From Phycisphaerae bacterium (GTDB taxonomy: Bacteria > Planctomycetota > Phycisphaerae > Tepidisphaerales > Tepidisphaeraceae), in NCBI GenBank assembly GCA_026004655.1, contig BPJO01000007.1, positions 118,290 to 182,289 of the forward strand: a DNA stretch of 64,000 nt, in the 5' to 3' direction. This document shows, one piece after another, positions 27,069 to 35,636 of this stretch (positions are counted from its first letter, which is position 1; the number at the start of each line of letters is the position of its first letter). Under the pieces are notes generated by a model that worked only from the letters and a program-made list of their open reading frames with translations, had not been told where the DNA came from and searched no databases. The translations under genes and the position numbers were made by a program.

Positions 27069-28547
27069 GTGATGAAGCAGTTCGTGGCTTGGGCAAGAGT
27101 CAGCTCGCAACGGCAGAAGAACGAGGGGTTCTCGCTGGACGATCAGGAGTCGCGGCTGAGAGAGTTCGCGCGGCGGCTCGGCGGGTCGGTCGTGAAGCTG
27201 TTCAAGCTGGCCGAGACCGCGAGCAAGCGAGAGGAGCGGCAGTCCTTCCGCGAGTTCACTGCGTACGTAAAGCAGAACCACCGCCGCCTCGCGGGGATGC
27301 TGTTCGTCAAAGTCGATCGCGCTGCCCGCAATCTACGGGACTGGGCCGACCTGGAAGCGCTGAGCGAAACGACTGGTGTGCCGCTGTTCTTCCCCGACCA
27401 GCCCACTGGCGAAACGCCCGCAGGGCGGATGCAGCGGCGGATGTCAGCGGTCTTCGCTTCGTATCAGACGGACCAGCAGGCGACCGATATACGAGCAGGC
27501 CAGCGACGTCGGATCGAGAGCGGCCTGCCGCTGGGTCGTCAGTACGGCCTGCGACTCGTCCGCGTCAACGGCCGCAGCATCGTCGAGCATGATCCGATTC
27601 AAGCCCCGAAGGTGCGGCGCATCTTCGAACTCTTCGCGTACGGTCCCCACACACTGCAGACACTCGCCGATACTCTGGCCCGTCAGGGCATCATCTACAC
27701 CGACCGTCAGCCGCGTTTCACCAAGTCGACGTTGCACCGAATCCTGCACAACAAGATCTACGTCGGCAAAGTGCAGTATCAGGGCGTCTGGTATGACGGA
27801 TCTTTCGAGCCCCTGATCGACCTGGCGACCTTCGAGCGTGTGCGTGAGAGATTCGGCACGGACTTCAAGGTCTACCACCAGCCCCAACTGACCTTTGCCG
27901 GCGGACTGATCACCTGTGCTCATTGCGGGCGGGTCGTCACCGGCGAGCACAAGATCAAGAAGTCGCCCGACGGCACGACACGAGACTATTACTACTACCG
28001 CTGCAGTGGCTACGCGACAGAGGGCCATCCCAAGCACCGGTTGAGCGAGCACCAGATCGACGAGCAACTCCTCGCGTTCTTCGCCACGATCAAATTGGAC
28101 GCTGAGACGCAGGCATGGTTCGTCGAGGTCATCAAGGCTCGGGCCAAGAGCGGGCAGGCCGACAACAAGCAACGCCGCATCGACCTGCTCCGCCAGCACG
28201 ATCAACTCACCGCGAAGATGCAGTCGGTGCTTGACCTGCGAATCGAGGGTGAGATTACGCAGGAGGAGTTCGCCGCCAAGCGCGCCCAGATGCAAGACCG
28301 GCAGTCGGCGATTCGTCTCCAACTCGAATGCCTCGACCGGGACAACGACGAAGTCGCCGACCTGGCGATCAAGGCGTTTGAACTCTCACAAAGCCTTGCT
28401 GAGAAGTGGGTTGTAGCTGACTACAACGCAAAACGCACGATTCTGAGCATCATGCTCGAAACCGTGCGTTTGAACTTTGGAAATCTTGAGTTTACCCCAA
28501 GGAAAACCATTCAATTTGCTGCGGGGACGAAAGCTTCGTCCCGCTGA
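27069..28547 (+). CDS. Serine recombinase (resolvase/invertase domain, zinc ribbon, coiled coil)
   Basis: 492 aa with AGGAG 7-8 bases upstream. The N-terminal resolvase domain has the catalytic serine in WARVSSQRQ (Ser12) and VKVDRAARNLRDW. A Recombinase domain follows (GLPLGRQYGLRLVR...TLHRILHNKIYVG), then a zinc beta-ribbon (CAHCGRVVTGEH...YYRCSGY), a coiled coil (about 370-440) and a C-terminal tail. This is the large serine recombinase layout, which integrates and excises elements at short att sites. Its stop codon is 1 base from the 3' end of the tRNA-Ala gene on the other strand. It is probably the island integrase and looks intact. Confidence 0.93.
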   Translation: MMKQFVAWARVSSQRQKNEGFSLDDQESRLREFARRLGGSVVKLFKLAETASKREERQSFREFTAYVKQNHRRLAGMLFVKVDRAARNLRDWADLEALSETTGVPLFFPDQPTGETPAGRMQRRMSAVFASYQTDQQATDIRAGQRRRIESGLPLGRQYGLRLVRVNGRSIVEHDPIQAPKVRRIFELFAYGPHTLQTLADTLARQGIIYTDRQPRFTKSTLHRILHNKIYVGKVQYQGVWYDGSFEPLIDLATFERVRERFGTDFKVYHQPQLTFAGGLITCAHCGRVVTGEHKIKKSPDGTTRDYYYYRCSGYATEGHPKHRLSEHQIDEQLLAFFATIKLDAETQAWFVEVIKARAKSGQADNKQRRIDLLRQHDQLTAKMQSVLDLRIEGEITQEEFAAKRAQMQDRQSAIRLQLECLDRDNDEVADLAIKAFELSQSLAEKWVVADYNAKRTILSIMLETVRLNFGNLEFTPRKTIQFAAGTKASSR

Positions 28548-28556
28548 GTGGAGCCA
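28547..28556. repeat. Candidate attR at the tRNA-Ala 3' end
   Basis: AGTGGAGCCA overlaps the last acceptor-stem bases and discriminator of tRNA-Ala and the recombinase stop codon. It is an identical direct copy of 10437-10446. Confidence 0.4.
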
Positions 28557-28619
28557 TGGGGATTTGAACCCCAAATTCCACCATGCCATGGTGGCGTGAT
28601 CCCATTTCACTATGGCCCC
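28549..28619 (-). tRNA. tRNA-Ala (anticodon GGC)
   Basis: 71 nt. The acceptor stem GGGGCCA pairs with TGGCTCC (one G-U). The anticodon stem CCACC/GGTGG closes ATGGCAT, giving anticodon GGC. T-loop TTCAAAT. CCA is not encoded. The gene is complete although an island abuts its 3' end. Confidence 0.93.
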
Positions 28620-28710
28620 GGGATCATCGGAACTTTAACCATTGGTCGGATCCTGTCAAGAGCAAGGGTAAGGTTTCAGGATTCGCGTCGATACGGGTAG
28701 ATTGCATTGT

Positions 28711-29673
28711 ATGATTGTGTCAGGGATTGATGAAGCCGGCTACGGACCGGTTCTGGGTCCTTTGGTAGTTGCCTGTTGTGCCATTCAAACCCCCGATAGT
28801 GAAGATTTACCCTGTCTTTGGGATAGGCTGGGTCGGATGGTCAGCCGGTCGCGTGACAAGCGGGGTCTGAAGCTTCATATCAATGATTCCAAGCAGGTGT
28901 ATTCCTCGACGATCGGTTTGAAGGAGCTGGAAAGGTCGGTCCTTTGTCTGCTAGACCAGGTGCACAGCAGGATCAACGGGTTTGACGACCTGCTGGATCG
29001 GGTCGATCCTGAGTTATCGGGAGTATTGACCGAATATCCTTGGTACGCATCCGAACTGGACCAGTCCTTTCCTCTCGAATGCGACGAAGCAGTCTGGCGA
29101 ATCAGTTCCAACGCTTTACGAGCTGAGTGTGAAAAAACACACACCCGTTGCGTTCACTACGCAGCCCATGTTATGCCCGAAAGACAGTTCAACGACATGG
29201 TTTTGAAGACACGAAACAAAGCTTCGACCTCTTTTCATTGGGTGGCAAAACATATTCATACGCTTTTGCACCGGTTTTCGGATCAAAGTCTGGTGATCGT
29301 CTGTGACCGTCAGGGGGGAAGGGAAAATTACGCCCCCGTACTTCGGTTGATGTTTGAGGATTGGTCATTGCAAATCGTCGAAGAAACCTCACCGAGGTCC
29401 GAGTATCGTCTGGTCAGCGGGCAACGATCGGCACTGATTGTGTTCTGTGAAAAAGCAGAAACAATTTCTTTGCCGGTGGCGGCCGCTTCGATGCTGGCAA
29501 AATATCTTCGGGAAGCCTTGATGCGAAGATTTAATCGGTATTGGCAGCAACAGATGCCCGACCTGTCACCGACGGCGGGGTATTATACGGACGGGTGGCG
29601 GTTTCTTAGACAGATCGAACCGATCCGGGCGAGGCTTGGAGTTTCTGATGAGCAATTGATCCGCTCGCGATAA
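28711..29673 (+). CDS. RNase HII-like protein
   Basis: 320 aa from the ATG at 28711. The start SGIDEAGYGPVLGPLVVAC is the RNase HII active-site motif (DEAGRGPLAGPV type) with Asp and Glu kept. NDSKQVYSS corresponds to the DSKKL motif, and AASMLAKYLREALMRRF matches the late ASxxAKxxRD motif. At 320 aa it is much longer than RNase HII (about 200 aa), with an inserted middle region (about 80-170). RNase HII removes ribonucleotides from RNA:DNA hybrids; whether this longer form does so is unknown. It stands first in the host region right of the island. Confidence 0.75.
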   Translation: MIVSGIDEAGYGPVLGPLVVACCAIQTPDSEDLPCLWDRLGRMVSRSRDKRGLKLHINDSKQVYSSTIGLKELERSVLCLLDQVHSRINGFDDLLDRVDPELSGVLTEYPWYASELDQSFPLECDEAVWRISSNALRAECEKTHTRCVHYAAHVMPERQFNDMVLKTRNKASTSFHWVAKHIHTLLHRFSDQSLVIVCDRQGGRENYAPVLRLMFEDWSLQIVEETSPRSEYRLVSGQRSALIVFCEKAETISLPVAAASMLAKYLREALMRRFNRYWQQQMPDLSPTAGYYTDGWRFLRQIEPIRARLGVSDEQLIRSR

Positions 29674-29713
29674 ACGATGTCGTGCGAAAACAACGGATGT
29701 TCTTTCACGGGTT

Positions 29714-30970
29714 TCAATGAGCGGGTTTGCGTTCCTGGAAGATGAACTCGGTCTGACCGACGCGAATACGGTCTCCGACTTTCAGCCTCGCGCGGGTTGC
29801 GGGTTTACCGTTGATCAGGGTTCGGCTGCCTAACGGGAGGTCTTCCAGTTCATAACCCCCTGGAACAATGTGAATGCAAGCGTGCCTCCGTCCGACCGAA
29901 GGGTCATTGAACAGATAAATATGGCTCATCGGGTGTGAACCGATAAAAGTCGGGTTTCGGTAAAGAACAAACTGTTTACCCGCGATCAATCCGGATTCGA
30001 CCTTCAACCATCCGGTTTTGACCACATTTTCAATGATCCCGCACGCCAGTCCGGCCAACAATCCGATCAAGACTACCGCAATCAGACGGGAGATCATTTC
30101 ATTCCCGATCACGTCCTGAACCGGGGCGTAAAGCAATCCACCGATCAGTCCTCCGACCATTCCTCCGGTCATTCCGATGAATAAACGCTTGGTGTTGCGA
30201 AGAATGATTCCCGGGGTCGCTGCAAGGAACAATCCCATCAGACCCCAGGAGAGGGTGTTGGAAAACAATCGGGTCAATAAAGAAAGGTTGGTCTCAGAAG
30301 GTAAAAACTCGTTTTGTACCCAATGGACTGCCCAAGCCACCACCAAACCGCCACAGGCTCCGATGACGGATGCGATCGAACCGTGGATGATCGCGCCCTG
30401 AAAGTTGCGTTCGATGAGACTGTCGGCAGTGGCCAGCATGACTGAAATGGCGGTCCCGCAGACACCAAAGAAAATCAGACCGGCGATAAAGTCTCGTTGA
30501 AGGTCGGAGCGATATAGCAAGGCAGTTTTTTCCTCTTTTTCCTCATCCGACAGAGAAGGATCGATATAGATCCGGAAGTACGGGTTGGATTCGCCAGCCC
30601 TTCGGATCGCGCGGGTGTCTCGTTGGATCTCTTCCGGAGTAGCCTGAACTTTTTGAAGGGATTTGACGACTTGTTCATACTGGGCGATCAGCTCGATGGC
30701 CTGTTTCTGCGCATCGGGACGGTATCGGAGGATTTCGCCGAGTCCCCATCCGATCAACCCGCCTAACGCTCCGAACAAGGATAGGTAAACGACCGCGGAA
30801 AGAAGAAAATCGAACCGACGTTTTCGCTGAGGAACGGCGATATTGGTCTGCTGGTAATGTTCCTGCGTTGAAGCAACGGCCTGTTGCTCTTTGAGTTTTT
30901 TCTCGACCGATTCGCTGGACAGATCTTCCCAGGATATTTTGAGTTTGTCGTCGGACATAGCACGTTTCAT
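29714..30970 (-). CDS. Six-TM membrane protein with C-terminal FHA domain (last gene of the Ub-like operon)
   Basis: 418 aa from the ATG at 30970, which overlaps the JAB stop (ATGA); MSDDKLKISW at 30958 is the alternative. A soluble acidic N-terminus of about 60 residues precedes a first helix (LSAVVYLSLFGALGGLIGW). A cytoplasmic-looking helical loop (about 85-160) follows, then five more hydrophobic segments (about 165-340) rich in GxxxG. The C-terminal 85 residues form an FHA domain: FIGSHPMSHIYL, DPSVGRRHACI, LEDLPLGSRTLINGK. FHA domains bind phosphothreonine, so this is probably a membrane platform recognising phosphorylated partners. Last of four co-directional genes. Confidence 0.85.
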   Translation of the reverse strand: MKRAMSDDKLKISWEDLSSESVEKKLKEQQAVASTQEHYQQTNIAVPQRKRRFDFLLSAVVYLSLFGALGGLIGWGLGEILRYRPDAQKQAIELIAQYEQVVKSLQKVQATPEEIQRDTRAIRRAGESNPYFRIYIDPSLSDEEKEEKTALLYRSDLQRDFIAGLIFFGVCGTAISVMLATADSLIERNFQGAIIHGSIASVIGACGGLVVAWAVHWVQNEFLPSETNLSLLTRLFSNTLSWGLMGLFLAATPGIILRNTKRLFIGMTGGMVGGLIGGLLYAPVQDVIGNEMISRLIAVVLIGLLAGLACGIIENVVKTGWLKVESGLIAGKQFVLYRNPTFIGSHPMSHIYLFNDPSVGRRHACIHIVPGGYELEDLPLGSRTLINGKPATRARLKVGDRIRVGQTEFIFQERKPAH

Positions 30971-31728
30971 TCGATGGGCAGACGGACTCGGAACCCGATT
31001 TCGCTCAGATAACGCAGAAGAAACCATACCCCCAGAAAACAGATCATAAAAGCCAGGACCACACCGGTGATCCATCGAAAGGAACGCATTCTTTTGTCGC
31101 GACGGGTTTCCACCGTGGTCGGGCGCTGGTCATCGGGAAGCTTGGCACGAAAATCGTAACCCCACTCACCGAGATCTTCTTCGATCAGAAAATCCTGTTT
31201 CTCGCTTTTCCCTTCGTGCCAGACAAAAACACCGTCGATCCGGGCGATCGGGTCATACACCCACGCCACCTGCCAGGGGAGGTTGAAGAAGTTGTCCTGG
31301 ATGAACAGGTCCATCCCCGAGAGAAAAACCCCGAATCCCGGGTGCGTGTGATACCAACCGACGATCTTCTTATCGGGGTATTTTTGTTCCATTTCCTTTT
31401 GGATGCTGTCCCAGGTTTCTGCCGTGAACGTCACTTGTGTTTGCTGGCTGGTGGCCTTGTCGCCGGGGATATGGGCTTCGATCAACAAATAGGGGGAAAT
31501 GCGGTCATGGTAAACATTCCCGACTAAGACGCCGCAAATTTCGACAGAGGTGTCGGATTCGCCGTGGGCGTGTACGGCTTGAAGGACGGACCGTTGAATG
31601 ACCACGACAAATCCCGGTTCGCGTGCGTTGCTGATCCTACGGAGCAGACGAACCTGTCCGGAATCCGGCGCGATCCGCGAAATATCCAGTTCCGGTCGGT
31701 GAGATTGTTCGACGGTCTTTGGGTCCAT
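30967..31728 (-). CDS. Membrane-anchored JAB/MPN metallopeptidase (DUB-like)
   Basis: 253 aa from MDPKTVEQSH; an ATG 15 bases upstream is possible. The JAMM zinc site is complete: Glu63 in VEICGVLVG, His127 and His129 in WYHTHPGFG, Ser137 and Asp140 in FLSGMD. The C-terminus has one transmembrane helix (about 216-238; WITGVVLAFMICFLGVWFLL), tethering the catalytic domain to the membrane with only a short tail beyond. JAB peptidases next to E1-like and Ub-like genes cleave the Ub-like protein from substrates or trim its C-terminus. The stop overlaps the FHA gene start by 4 bases; the E1 stop is about 36 bp upstream. Confidence 0.9.
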   Translation of the reverse strand: MDPKTVEQSHRPELDISRIAPDSGQVRLLRRISNAREPGFVVVIQRSVLQAVHAHGESDTSVEICGVLVGNVYHDRISPYLLIEAHIPGDKATSQQTQVTFTAETWDSIQKEMEQKYPDKKIVGWYHTHPGFGVFLSGMDLFIQDNFFNLPWQVAWVYDPIARIDGVFVWHEGKSEKQDFLIEEDLGEWGYDFRAKLPDDQRPTTVETRRDKRMRSFRWITGVVLAFMICFLGVWFLLRYLSEIGFRVRLPIE

Positions 31729-31764
31729 GCTCGTGCGAATCAATGTAATCCAGACGATCCAAAA

Positions 31765-32988
31765 TCATAGCAGGTCAAGCCCGGTTTCCGTAAAATCTTC
31801 TCCAAGGACCGTTTCAGCATCCCCCATGATCTGAAACCCGATCGACCGATCACGGGTCCTGGCGGTGAGAATATCGAATCGGGGAATCCCCAACTGAGAT
31901 AAAGGTCGATCCGTGAACGACTCATTCCCGTCGATCGTATGAAAGGTGATCACCTCCCGTTCAGGATGCCCACAATTCGGACAGACCGCGTCACGGGTAC
32001 TCAAAGCGCCCAGCGAACGGAAAACCTCCTGAACCCGGTCGCATCGGTTACAGTGCAAACTTCTGGCGATATCGCGGTTAAGTTCGAGAACGGCTTGAGG
32101 ACCTAAGATGTCTCTGGCCTGACTCAGAATCCGGGCAGGCGTCAGTTCGTCCGAAGTCTGGGACAATTCGATGATGGGGTCTAGGGTTTCATGGGACAGA
32201 CAGTCGGGTTTACGCTGATAGGCAACCTGATATGCGTCTGTCGAATCGCCTGCAAAGACCAGCCCACTTCCGGAGAGGGTGGGAAGTCCGTGAAGCAGTT
32301 TCACGGCTTCTTGGACCTGAATCCCGGCGATGATGGACGCGATGGTAGGAGTGGTCGGGACGTGTCCGGCTTCCATCTGGGCCCGGGTCAACAGGTTGCA
32401 ACTACGTCGATGGGCAAGTAGATCCCAGTCCCTCTGGCTCATGGTGCATTCGTAACAGGGATTCTGTTGTGAAGGGTCCGGAACAAATACACGGGCGACT
32501 CCTTGGATGATTTCAATCGCGCCGTCGATCCAGGGTCGTCCGACCCGCCAGCAGTGCCGATTGATGGAAAGACGGGCTTCACGGTTATCAAGTCCTCCCA
32601 GGACCAGATCGGCCCATCGATAGACGCCCGCGCCTAGATCATGAATGATGTCACACTGGATGGATCGGACCTTGATATCGGGATAGATCCGTCTGGCGGC
32701 TTCGGCTGCGACAAGGCTTTTGGGTTTTCCGGAATCTTCCGACCGGTAGAGGACGGATCGCGAGAGATTGCTATTTTCGACCCGGTCTTTGTCGGCAATG
32801 ATCAAGTATCCGACCCCCAGTAAAGCCAAGTTTTTGATGATTTCATTACCCAGTGCGCCTGCACCAATGACCAGGACTTTGGCCTGTCGGAGACGGGATT
32901 GATCCCACCAACCGATCAACCGAAAACGCGAAAATCGATCCTCTTGTGACCCTAGGTCTTCGGGAGTAATGTGCAAGGGTTCATTCAT
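31765..32988 (-). CDS. E1-like (ThiF/MoeB fold) activating enzyme
   Basis: 407 aa from MNEPLHITPEDL, whose ATG overlaps the Ub-like gene stop (ATGA at 32985-32988). Adenylation motifs: GAGALG (42-47), ADKDRVENSNLSRS (65-78) with acidic, Asn and Arg ligands, Lys88, and GGLDNREAR (131-139). CYEC (178-181) is the first zinc pair. Cys197 in RRSCNLLTRAQMEAGHV aligns with the candidate catalytic cysteine of MoeB/E1 (SCxEAGV). The C-terminal extension (about 300-407) has CNRC (313-316) and CPNCG (336-340), a zinc-ribbon-like pair. It would adenylate the Ub-like C-terminus. No E2 domain is fused. Confidence 0.92.
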   Translation of the reverse strand: MNEPLHITPEDLGSQEDRFSRFRLIGWWDQSRLRQAKVLVIGAGALGNEIIKNLALLGVGYLIIADKDRVENSNLSRSVLYRSEDSGKPKSLVAAEAARRIYPDIKVRSIQCDIIHDLGAGVYRWADLVLGGLDNREARLSINRHCWRVGRPWIDGAIEIIQGVARVFVPDPSQQNPCYECTMSQRDWDLLAHRRSCNLLTRAQMEAGHVPTTPTIASIIAGIQVQEAVKLLHGLPTLSGSGLVFAGDSTDAYQVAYQRKPDCLSHETLDPIIELSQTSDELTPARILSQARDILGPQAVLELNRDIARSLHCNRCDRVQEVFRSLGALSTRDAVCPNCGHPEREVITFHTIDGNESFTDRPLSQLGIPRFDILTARTRDRSIGFQIMGDAETVLGEDFTETGLDLL

Positions 32989-33263
32989 AGACGGATCCCT
33001 GCGGTGATTTCGGGTAAAAGACGTAATACGTCTCCGGATTTGACCCCGGCCGACGAGAGAGTCTGTTCGTCCAAAAGTTGTTTTCCGGTGGCCCGGTGCT
33101 GACATTTGTAGCTGAGCAGTTGACCATCCGGACCGTACTGAGGGAAGTTCATTTTCTCGATCAGCACCGCCAGAATCCTCTGGATCGGTGCGTCATCGGG
33201 CATTTCGACCGTGCGCTTCCTGTTGCCTGTAGCATCCCAAACTTCAACCGTGATCAGTCCCAT
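32985..33263 (-). CDS. Ubiquitin-like protein (YukD/EsaB-like beta-grasp)
   Basis: 92 aa from MGLITVEVWDATGNRKR; an upstream in-frame extension from 33452 is low-complexity and rejected. The beta-grasp pattern is readable: two N-terminal strands (ITVEVWD, KRTVEMP), a helix (IQRILAVLIEKM), then YKCQHRATGKQLLDEQTL and SAGVKSGDVLRLLPE, which parallel the ubiquitin/YukD strand 3-5 region. It ends EITAGIRL: there is no terminal Gly-Gly, but a Gly sits three residues from the end and could be exposed by the neighbouring JAB peptidase. First gene of the operon with E1, JAB and FHA genes. Divergent from the BY-kinase gene. Confidence 0.85.
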   Translation of the reverse strand: MGLITVEVWDATGNRKRTVEMPDDAPIQRILAVLIEKMNFPQYGPDGQLLSYKCQHRATGKQLLDEQTLSSAGVKSGDVLRLLPEITAGIRL

Positions 33264-33462
33264 AATACAATATCTCCCGTATCGGTCCGAGTTCTTGTTT
33301 TGTTTACTCGGATCCGGACGATGAGATAATACCTGTAAATCCGTCGGATAGTTAGATCCCGGTCGAGGTTTTGGGGAAGACGTCAGAACGGGTGTGTGGG
33401 GACGGATCGTTGTGAAGACAGAACCCGGGTACAGGTAAGATGTGTCAACCAAAGGACCGATT

Positions 33463-35550
33463 GTGAGCTCAGATCAGTCTATTTATTCCGCGATTACGAA
33501 CCCTGAAAGCCGTCCGAACCGGGTGGAGTCGGTGGTCGAAATCGCCTGGCGTCGTCGGGGATTGGTGCTGGTCGTTTTGTTTCTGACGTTAATGTCGGCG
33601 GCGCTGGTGTTGATCCTGGTTCCCAAACGGGTCACCGCCCAGGGAAGGGTGTTGGTGGTCAGAAACCTTGCTTCGCAGCAGGATCAGTCCTCCAACGACC
33701 TGAAAACATTTTTGAACACCCAAGCCGAACTGGTCAAATCCGCCCCGGTCCTGGCCAAAGCGGTCGAAGCCCCCCGTATGAACGAAATGAAGTTCTTTCA
33801 GGGACAGCAAAATCGGGTGAGCTATCTTAAAACCAACCTCGATGTCAAACCCGCCACCGATGCCAGCATCCTGGTGATCCGACTCGCAAGTACCGACCCG
33901 GAAGAAGCTCAACAGATCGTGCAGAACGTCATGACCGCTTACATTGACTATGTTGCGGCTCAGGAAAGGAACGTAGCAATAGAACCGTTCCAGAAACTCG
34001 CCGCTGACCGGGAACAACTCGAAAACCAGAGGATCGACGCCAAACGGATGCTCATTCGTCTTGAAAGCGAAACCCGGGCTTACGAATCTCCCGAAGGGGG
34101 CGAATCGACCAACCTCGCGATTCAGAAGCTCCGTCAGCTTTCTGATCAGCTGATGAAGTATCAGACCGAAACCGCTGGACTCAAGGCACGGTTCGAACAG
34201 GCGTTGAAAGAACTCGGGTGGACTCCCGACCAATACGACGACCAGGCGCTGAAACAGGCCACAGCCGTATCGGCTCAGAACATCGATCTGTTGACTAACA
34301 ACCTTCAGGCTTTGAACCAGCAGCTGATCGAAACCAAACGTCGGTTCGTACCCAGTCATCCTGCAGTCCGAACCATCCGTGCACAGATCAAAGACCTGCA
34401 GTTGTCACTGGCAGCGACTTTGAAACTGATGTACGAAACCGCCCGTGAGAAAGAAGCCCAAGCCCGTCAGATGCTGGTAGAACAGGAGCAGATTGTTGCC
34501 AATCTCGATGCCAAAGCCGCGGAAAAGCAGAGCCTCATGGGACGAGTTGCGATGCTCGACAAACAGATCGAACTGATCGATCAAAAGCTGAGTGAATTAC
34601 AGCTGGTGGAAAACGTCGGATTCCGCGCTTCGGAACTCGAAGCGGCCGAGATCGACCTTCGTTCGGCCGTACCGGATACGAAAAAAACGCTGGTTTCAGC
34701 ACTGATGGTGGGACTGGTTTTGGGATTGTTGTCTGCGTTGATTCGAGAATGGATCAGTCCTTCTCTCGGTTCGGTCGGTCGAATCGCCGATACGATCGGT
34801 GTGCCGGTACTGGGAACGCTTCCACGGGTACAGGGTCGGACCGTTCGCGAAATCGCAACCCTGACTCATACGATGTCGGACTCCCCGGCTGCCGAAGCGT
34901 TCCGATCGATTCGAACTTCGTTGCTCTTTGGAAACGCACAATGTGGTACGATTACGATCACTTCTCCGTCATCCAAAGACGGCAAAACCACGCTTGCGAC
35001 GAACCTGGCGATATCGTTGGCACAATCGGGTAAGCGGGTGGTCCTGGTCGATGCCAACTTCCGCGAACCCGTGTTGCATCAGATTTTCGATATGGACAAC
35101 GCGATCGGTTTTACAGGCGTGATCAGCGGAGACGATCTGGAAAGCACCCTTCGTCGTACTCCGATTGAACATTTGGATTTGCTTAGTTCCGGTCCCAAAT
35201 TGCCCGATATTTCGGAACAACTAAACAGCGACGCGTTTATGAACCTGCTTCGCGATCTGAGCCTTCGATATGACCATGTCATTTTTGATACGTCGAGTGT
35301 TTCGGGGAGCAATGACGCGCGGGTGATCGCTGCCGGGTGTGATCAGACGATCCTGGTGGTTCGGGGAGAAAGGTCGAATCGGTTTGCGACCACTGCTGCA
35401 CGAGACGCGCTACTGAGCGTCGGAGCCCTGCTAGCCGGGATCGTGGTCAATGATTCACACGTCACCCAAGCCTACCCCCCGGCCAGCGAACGACGTGATC
35501 CTGGAGGAAGGATCAGTGAGATCGCCGCCCGATTGCGATCAACCCGTTAG
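33463..35550 (+). CDS. Polysaccharide co-polymerase with tyrosine-kinase-like ATPase (Wzc/CpsD type)
   Basis: 695 aa from the GTG at 33463 with AAAGGA upstream; a GTG at 33442 is less likely. N-terminal Wzz domain: first TM helix about 30-52 (LVLVVLFLTLMSAALVLILV), then a large periplasmic coiled coil (about 130-410) and second TM (LVSALMVGLVLGLLSALI). The cytoplasmic BY-kinase-type P-loop has Walker A SPSSKDGKTTLA, Walker A' VVLVDANFREP and Walker B VIFDTSS. The C-terminus lacks the usual tyrosine cluster, so autophosphorylation there is doubtful. It sets chain length and export of surface polysaccharide. A sugar transferase follows on the same strand. Confidence 0.9.
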   Translation: MSSDQSIYSAITNPESRPNRVESVVEIAWRRRGLVLVVLFLTLMSAALVLILVPKRVTAQGRVLVVRNLASQQDQSSNDLKTFLNTQAELVKSAPVLAKAVEAPRMNEMKFFQGQQNRVSYLKTNLDVKPATDASILVIRLASTDPEEAQQIVQNVMTAYIDYVAAQERNVAIEPFQKLAADREQLENQRIDAKRMLIRLESETRAYESPEGGESTNLAIQKLRQLSDQLMKYQTETAGLKARFEQALKELGWTPDQYDDQALKQATAVSAQNIDLLTNNLQALNQQLIETKRRFVPSHPAVRTIRAQIKDLQLSLAATLKLMYETAREKEAQARQMLVEQEQIVANLDAKAAEKQSLMGRVAMLDKQIELIDQKLSELQLVENVGFRASELEAAEIDLRSAVPDTKKTLVSALMVGLVLGLLSALIREWISPSLGSVGRIADTIGVPVLGTLPRVQGRTVREIATLTHTMSDSPAAEAFRSIRTSLLFGNAQCGTITITSPSSKDGKTTLATNLAISLAQSGKRVVLVDANFREPVLHQIFDMDNAIGFTGVISGDDLESTLRRTPIEHLDLLSSGPKLPDISEQLNSDAFMNLLRDLSLRYDHVIFDTSSVSGSNDARVIAAGCDQTILVVRGERSNRFATTAARDALLSVGALLAGIVVNDSHVTQAYPPASERRDPGGRISEIAARLRSTR

Positions 35551-35636
35551 GTAAAAATCGCTCATCAGAATTTTATTGCTTTTGGTACGATATTTGTATA
35601 GAAAGCTTTGATGACGCATGTTCCCTGGAGGGGGAT

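Larger units (their letters stand above)
10437..28556. mobile_element. Putative integrated genomic island at tRNA-Ala(GGC)
   Basis: About 18.1 kb bounded by a 10-bp direct repeat. The right end abuts the 3' end of tRNA-Ala, with a serine recombinase gene stopping 1 base before it. Contents: a DDE transposase, the YD/RHS protein and lipoprotein, a primase-HerA fusion, winged-helix, XRE and XRE-TPR regulators, a glycosyltransferase, and unknown proteins. The stretch reads visibly more GC-rich than either flank. Both flanks carry ordinary chromosomal genes. The right boundary is firm and the left is a proposal. Confidence 0.55.

Noticed and set aside
27444..28322. 292-codon minus-strand frame opposite the serine recombinase
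   Set aside because: Shadow of the recombinase frame; Leu/Asp/Val-rich with no domain.
35583..35598. Second sigma-54-like site (TGGTAC-N5-TTGTA) upstream of the small frame at 35637
   Set aside because: The invariant GC of the -12 element is GT and the -24 also deviates; too weak to call.
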